Source: Sclerodactyla briareus (taxonomy: Eukaryota > Echinodermata > Holothuroidea > Dendrochirotida > Sclerodactylidae). From it: 64,000 nucleotides of DNA. The stretch lies in assembly GCA_026419785.1 (NCBI GenBank), contig JAODTK010003610.1, forward strand, positions 62,001 through 126,000. The letters are read 5' to 3'. The notes below the pieces were generated by a model that was given only the letters and a program-made list of their open reading frames with translations, did not search any database and had not been told where the DNA came from. The translations under genes and the position numbers were made by a program. Positions 60,022-64,000 of the stretch are shown here, piece by piece. Numbering within the stretch: the stretch's first letter is position 1; each line of letters starts with the position of its first letter.

Positions 60022-62154
60022 GAGTTATAGTGGTCTGGTGGGCTGCCTCTAAGGAACCTTCGGAGTCGTGGAACTGGTCCACTCACTATTGCAGTGTTTG
60101 GGCATGGAGGAGACAGGATTCATTTGACATGAACATGATTTGTATCAATTGGAAGGTTTCATTGAAGACATCAGGCTGAAGTTTGTCATTGTTCCTATGT
60201 GCACAGCAATATTCCCTAAACTGTGACTGCCCTCATGCTGAAAGTTGTGTGGAGGTGTAGTCATCGAGGTATAGTCATGGGCATCTCTTACATGTATCTA
60301 AAAACTGAACAATGAACTATGGCATGAATTGTGCATAACATGGCAAATTCGCCCAAAGCTTGTGTACTAGACTTAATCAAGATCATGGAGAATAGGATGA
60401 TGCCAGTTTGGCGTTTATGGAACTAGGATTTGGGGCGAAGTATATGCTAATTAGGCTGTCTATTTGATTGATGGCCTCACCAAGTTCGAGGTCACTGATT
60501 GCATATAATTGTGACTGACTTCATAATTTTGCAGTTGTAATTTTGGTTGTGATAAGTTTAGGGATGAAGGTGTTTGTAGTTTGAATAATTTATCATATAT
60601 TAAAAAAATCTCAGGTGCAGATATGGGGAATCTGATTGTTAGTAGAAAAAAATTGACATCCAGTGGAATATTGGGTAAGCTTAGACTGCGCCATGATGTA
60701 GAACTGATCCATTATAACTACTACACTCTGACTACATTATAAATAATTTTTTGCACTATGTATAGTGTGACTCATGACTTCTTAACACCTTTAACAACTT
60801 GAATTAATTATATGAAGAAAGAAATCTATTGGAATAATGAATAGATTGCAAAGCATACCTAAAATTCAGGAAGAACGCAAAGGGGCAGACATTCAGACCA
60901 ATGAAAATTGGTTTCTTACAAAAATTACTCCTATTCCAGCTGTGAAACTGGCTCACTGCTGAAATAAAAAATCCGGGTTCATATGAATTGCTACCTAAAT
61001 CTAACAGCATTGATACTGATTAGAAAAGGAAAAACACTGATAACACAACCAGGGGTACCATGACAGCAAATCGATTTGTTCGGAAAAACAATTGGTTCGC
61101 CAGTCATATAATTGTCGAAAGTTGTTACATAATACCACTTACATTAGCAACACAATATCTGAAGACCTAAAGCTCAAGACTTCTGGATTGTCAGAAACTC
61201 GACTATGGCATGATAGGACTGCATTGCAAAAGCCATTTACTATATAACCTAGGAACATAGCGATCATGATCATCGTCTGATTCAGCTCCAAAACAATTTG
61301 ACTATGATGATACACAAAATTCACACATTTTGGCAGCTGGGTAATGTTCGCTGTCAGCTTCAAATTGGTTATGGCACTTATGGGTGTTCTGTTTGAACGT
61401 TGGTGTGACATTAAACTAAGTGAAAAAATGTTGAGCTCTGGTAAAAGATTGTTGAAATTATTAGTTGAATGAAGGTATGACAAAATGTGGAAAGAAATAA
61501 TTCTAGAAAATATTCATTCACAAAAGTAAGTAAGAGGCAACTTCTTAAATATCATTAATACCAATTGTATGTTCAAGAAGTTAGATCACGGGACCATGGC
61601 GCGAGCCTGAGGTTCGTTCTTATCATAATAACAAGAAGGAAAAACAAATGTTCAGAAAAAGAAACAATGCAAGTAAACCTGCGGTGAAAAAAAAATTGTG
61701 AAAAAAGATGCAACAGGTTGAAACATAGAGGCATATAGCCTGATTCTAGGATAGCTGATGGTTCATTGGCAGGATGGAATGCTTCGAACACAATACATGG
61801 TCATTTATGACAGATCAAATATGGCTCTCATAACCATATTACATCTTCTGCTTCCCCTAAAGGATGTCTGAGGAGGTGGAAGACTTGAAATTTGCCTCCA
61901 GCAGTCGGCAAGAAGGCAAAAAAGGGTATCAACGAAATCAAGAAACTCTCTGAGCAGTTTGGGTTCCCCATGCCCCCAAAAGTGAATGTCAAAATCTGGA
62001 AAGAAAGGCAAGGAGAGGTAGCGAAACAGTCCTGAGAGCAATCACTGTACTATAGGTGGAAATCGAGGAAGAACAGATAGCTCGATGTCAGCCAGTTATC
62101 TTCAGAGGCAACAAGATAGCGGCCTGTTCATGCACTGTACTGCACCAACACATT
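60022..62154. other. Unannotated stretch
   Basis: No gene is supported. A 114-codon minus frame at 61139-61483 has a hydrophobic stretch (MIMIAMFLGYIVNGF) but no splice sites or family motif I can defend; neighbouring minus frames at 60804-61010 and 61573-62041 are likewise unrecognised. Confidence 0.4.
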
Positions 62155-62530
62155 TGGGCCTCCAGTCATAGGCCTTTGAAATATTTGAGAAATAAGCATC
62201 AATGACATTGAGAATGAAGGCCATCGTTTGATACCTCTAAACAAGGAGAACTTCAGTCAAAATTGCAGCACTCAGAACATTTCGATTTGGAGAAGAAATG
62301 GTTATCAGTCCATGATTTTCAAAAACCAGCTGGGCTGGCTTTTGTAACAAACATTTTTGTATTGCCACTGGGACCTATTCCACGAAATTTAGAATTTTGA
62401 CCTAATGCTATCAACAGATTTAATTTTTCAATTGTAGTTTTATATAAGTCCTTCAATAGAGTACTAAAGTATGGGGATTTCGTGGCTGGAAAGAAGACCA
62501 TGAAAGTAAGTCTGAATGGAACTTAAGTGC
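62155..62530 (+). repeat. Dispersed repeat R4, uninterrupted copy
   Basis: 'gcctttgaaatatttgagaa', 'catcaatgacattgagaatg', 'catcgtttgatac', 'gtcaaaattgcagcac', 'tcagtccatgattttc', 'ttttgacctaatgct' and 'gtggctggaaagaagaccat' follow without a break. It shows what the 38.3-kb copy looked like before R2 entered. Confidence 0.7.
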
Positions 62531-62769
62531 CTATTCAGATCATAATTAGAGGATGTCAAAAACAATAATTGTTTCCAAAAACTATTTGCAATTAGCCTAC
62601 ACTACCTTGTACTTTAGATAACTATTCTTGGGGATACCAAAGCCTGGAACAGCATTTCAGCGGCTGTTGCTACAAAGGCACCTCAGCTGTTGGATTATTC
62701 CACCAGGTACAATACCTTTTGCCACATCTTTTATCCCGAATGTTGGCTGATTGCAGAGGTTGCAGTAAA
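62531..62769. other. Short unannotated spacer
   Basis: Nothing recognised between R4 and R1. Confidence 0.5.
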
Positions 62770-63700
62770 TTGTGCTGTGAGAATTTCAGGTTGTGAACCC
62801 AATAACTCAACCCCACTTGGATTGATCGAGCTTCATACTTGGTATGTGGGTTACGGTTTCCCATGGTGAGTACATGATACCTATTGTTTTCATGTCAGGT
62901 CAAAGGTCATCTTGACTGGTGCGAAGTCTGAGAACTCGATGAGTCCGGAAGGCTTGGACCATCAGGTCAGATTTTGCATGTATTGCTTTCTCCTTCCCTC
63001 ATTGGAAGTACAAGAATCCTATTGTTTTTGGGTGTGTTAAAAATTAGGGTCAGTGAAAGTTAAAAGGTCATCTGAGGTCTACGGAGGTCAAAGTCTAGAA
63101 ACCCAGTGGACACGATAAGTCCAGAAGGCGCGGGTCGAAATCAAGCAGAAATTTGGCATTGTGCTTCCTTATGGAGAGTGCAACAACCCTATGTTTTGGT
63201 GTGTTGTTGTAGAGGTAACAATTGAGAAATGTGATAAAATAATATTTGTCCAATCCTAGCTGTGGACGCAACAACTCAACCTCCAACTGGATGAATCAAG
63301 CTCATACTTGGTATGTGGGTTTCCCATGATTAGTACATTATCCCTATCATTTTGTTGTTAGGTCAAAGGTCAATGTCTGAAACCTTGTGAACGTGTGAAG
63401 TCCAGAAGGTTTGGTAAGATCAAGCTGAAAATGTGCACGCTGCATTCTCATGGGAAGTACCAGAACCCTATCGTTTTTGGTGTAGATCGGAGATATTTTT
63501 GGTAAAGAAATTGTGAAAAAAATTATATTTTGGCAACTGTCAGGCTTGTCAGCATAACAGTCACAGTCTGGAGCCTTGTGGAACACAGAACTCGGATCCT
63601 ATCGAGACGGAATTTGGTTATCATCCCATTATCCCATTTGTTCTTCTATCTGAGTCATAGGTTTAGAAAGAAGTCAAGGAATCCACTAAGCTTGTGGCTT
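62770..63700 (+). repeat. Dispersed repeat R1, copy 4
   Basis: Two and a half cycles of the R1 text: 'aactcaaccccacttgg', 'gagcttcatacttggtatg', 'gtttcccatggtgagtac', 'aggtcaaaggtcatct', 'acacgataagtccagaagg' and 'atcaagcagaaatttgg'. It ends at 'gtcaaggaatccactaagc', the end phrase shared with copy 1. The last 300 bases of the window after it hold nothing I recognise. Confidence 0.75.
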
Positions 63701-64000
63701 TCTGGTTCTAAAATCTGGGATGCATGGGGTTTGATCATTATAAAAACTAAATATTAACACACTCTCACCTATAAATATTAAATAATCATATGGGTCCCTC
63801 CAGGTTATTCCAGAGCGTTGAACTAGTCGATGTGTAGACCATCTTTTACATTAACGTCCAGACGGAATGACCATCGTTCGGTGTATTTCTTGATCTATCC
63901 AAGTTCTTTGACCCCAGTCGACCATAGTATTTCATTGTCTAAATTGTCCAATGCATGGCCTAGAGGTGGTGCAAATTCCGGGGTCACTAGTTAAATATAC

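Noticed and set aside
61139-61483. 114-codon minus frame with a hydrophobic segment, considered as a receptor TM7
   Set aside because: No NPxxY-like motif, no paired TM6 segment and no splice sites in register.
1-64000. CRISPR arrays, operons, bacterial-type promoters, rRNA genes
   Set aside because: The window is animal DNA; none of the tandem repeats has CRISPR spacing with unique spacers, and no rRNA text was seen.

Overview
This window is repeat-rich, gene-poor animal DNA. No long intact coding region was found: the longest open frame is 182 codons and lies antisense in a dispersed repeat. The mix of CR1/L2-type LINE ends with (ATT)n tails, Ty3/Gypsy and DIRS1-like fossils, hAT elements with G/C-run ends, frequent AGGCCT words, and dispersed repeats built on phrases like 'aaggtcatctgaggtca' suggests a marine invertebrate deuterostome (echinoderm or hemichordate). 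That placement is inference from composition; nothing in the sequence names a species.

Layout. 0.1-1.9 kb: a 65-bp minisatellite array split by a 5'-truncated LINE. 2.9-3.3 kb: a small duplicated AT-rich repeat. 6.2-11.9 kb: four dispersed or tandem families, called here R1 (6.19-6.9), R2 (6.9-8.6), R3 (9.6-10.7) and a 117-bp array (11.3-11.9). 14.0-18.0 kb: microsatellites, a GC-rich block with 303-bp direct repeats, and a decayed Ty3/Gypsy element. 18.8-19.3 kb: the only plausible host exon, a minus-strand first exon of a seven-transmembrane receptor with a good donor site, next to a local tandem duplication. 21.0 kb: a LINE tail. 21.5-22.4 kb: R1. 24.0-24.5 kb: an intronless pseudogene of ribosomal protein S2 (uS5). 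26.9-28.8 kb: a hAT transposon with a transposase C-terminus and a second hAT-type MITE nested inside it with a perfect 8-bp target duplication. 29.2-31.6 kb: an R1 relative and a ~284-bp tandem duplication. 34.0 kb: a 200-bp foldback element. 38.3-40.0 kb: a fourth family (R4) interrupted by R2. 40.6-44.1 kb: three minus-strand LINE fragments. 45.5-46.1 kb: R4 and R3 remnants. 46.55-52.53 kb: a decayed DIRS1-like element with its internal complementary region. 54.1-55.8 kb: R2 followed by R1. 56.46-60.01 kb: a 3.6-kb member of the same hAT family as the 26.9-kb element. 62.2-63.7 kb: uninterrupted R4, then R1.

There is no operon or pathway here. What links the parts is insertion history: LINE into minisatellite, MITE into hAT, R2 into R4. 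I see no defence, toxin or biosynthetic system. The best leads are the hAT family with long G/C-run hairpin ends, the unclassified R1-R4 families (R1 and R2 always lie in the same orientation), the DIRS1-type terminal organisation, and the receptor exon.
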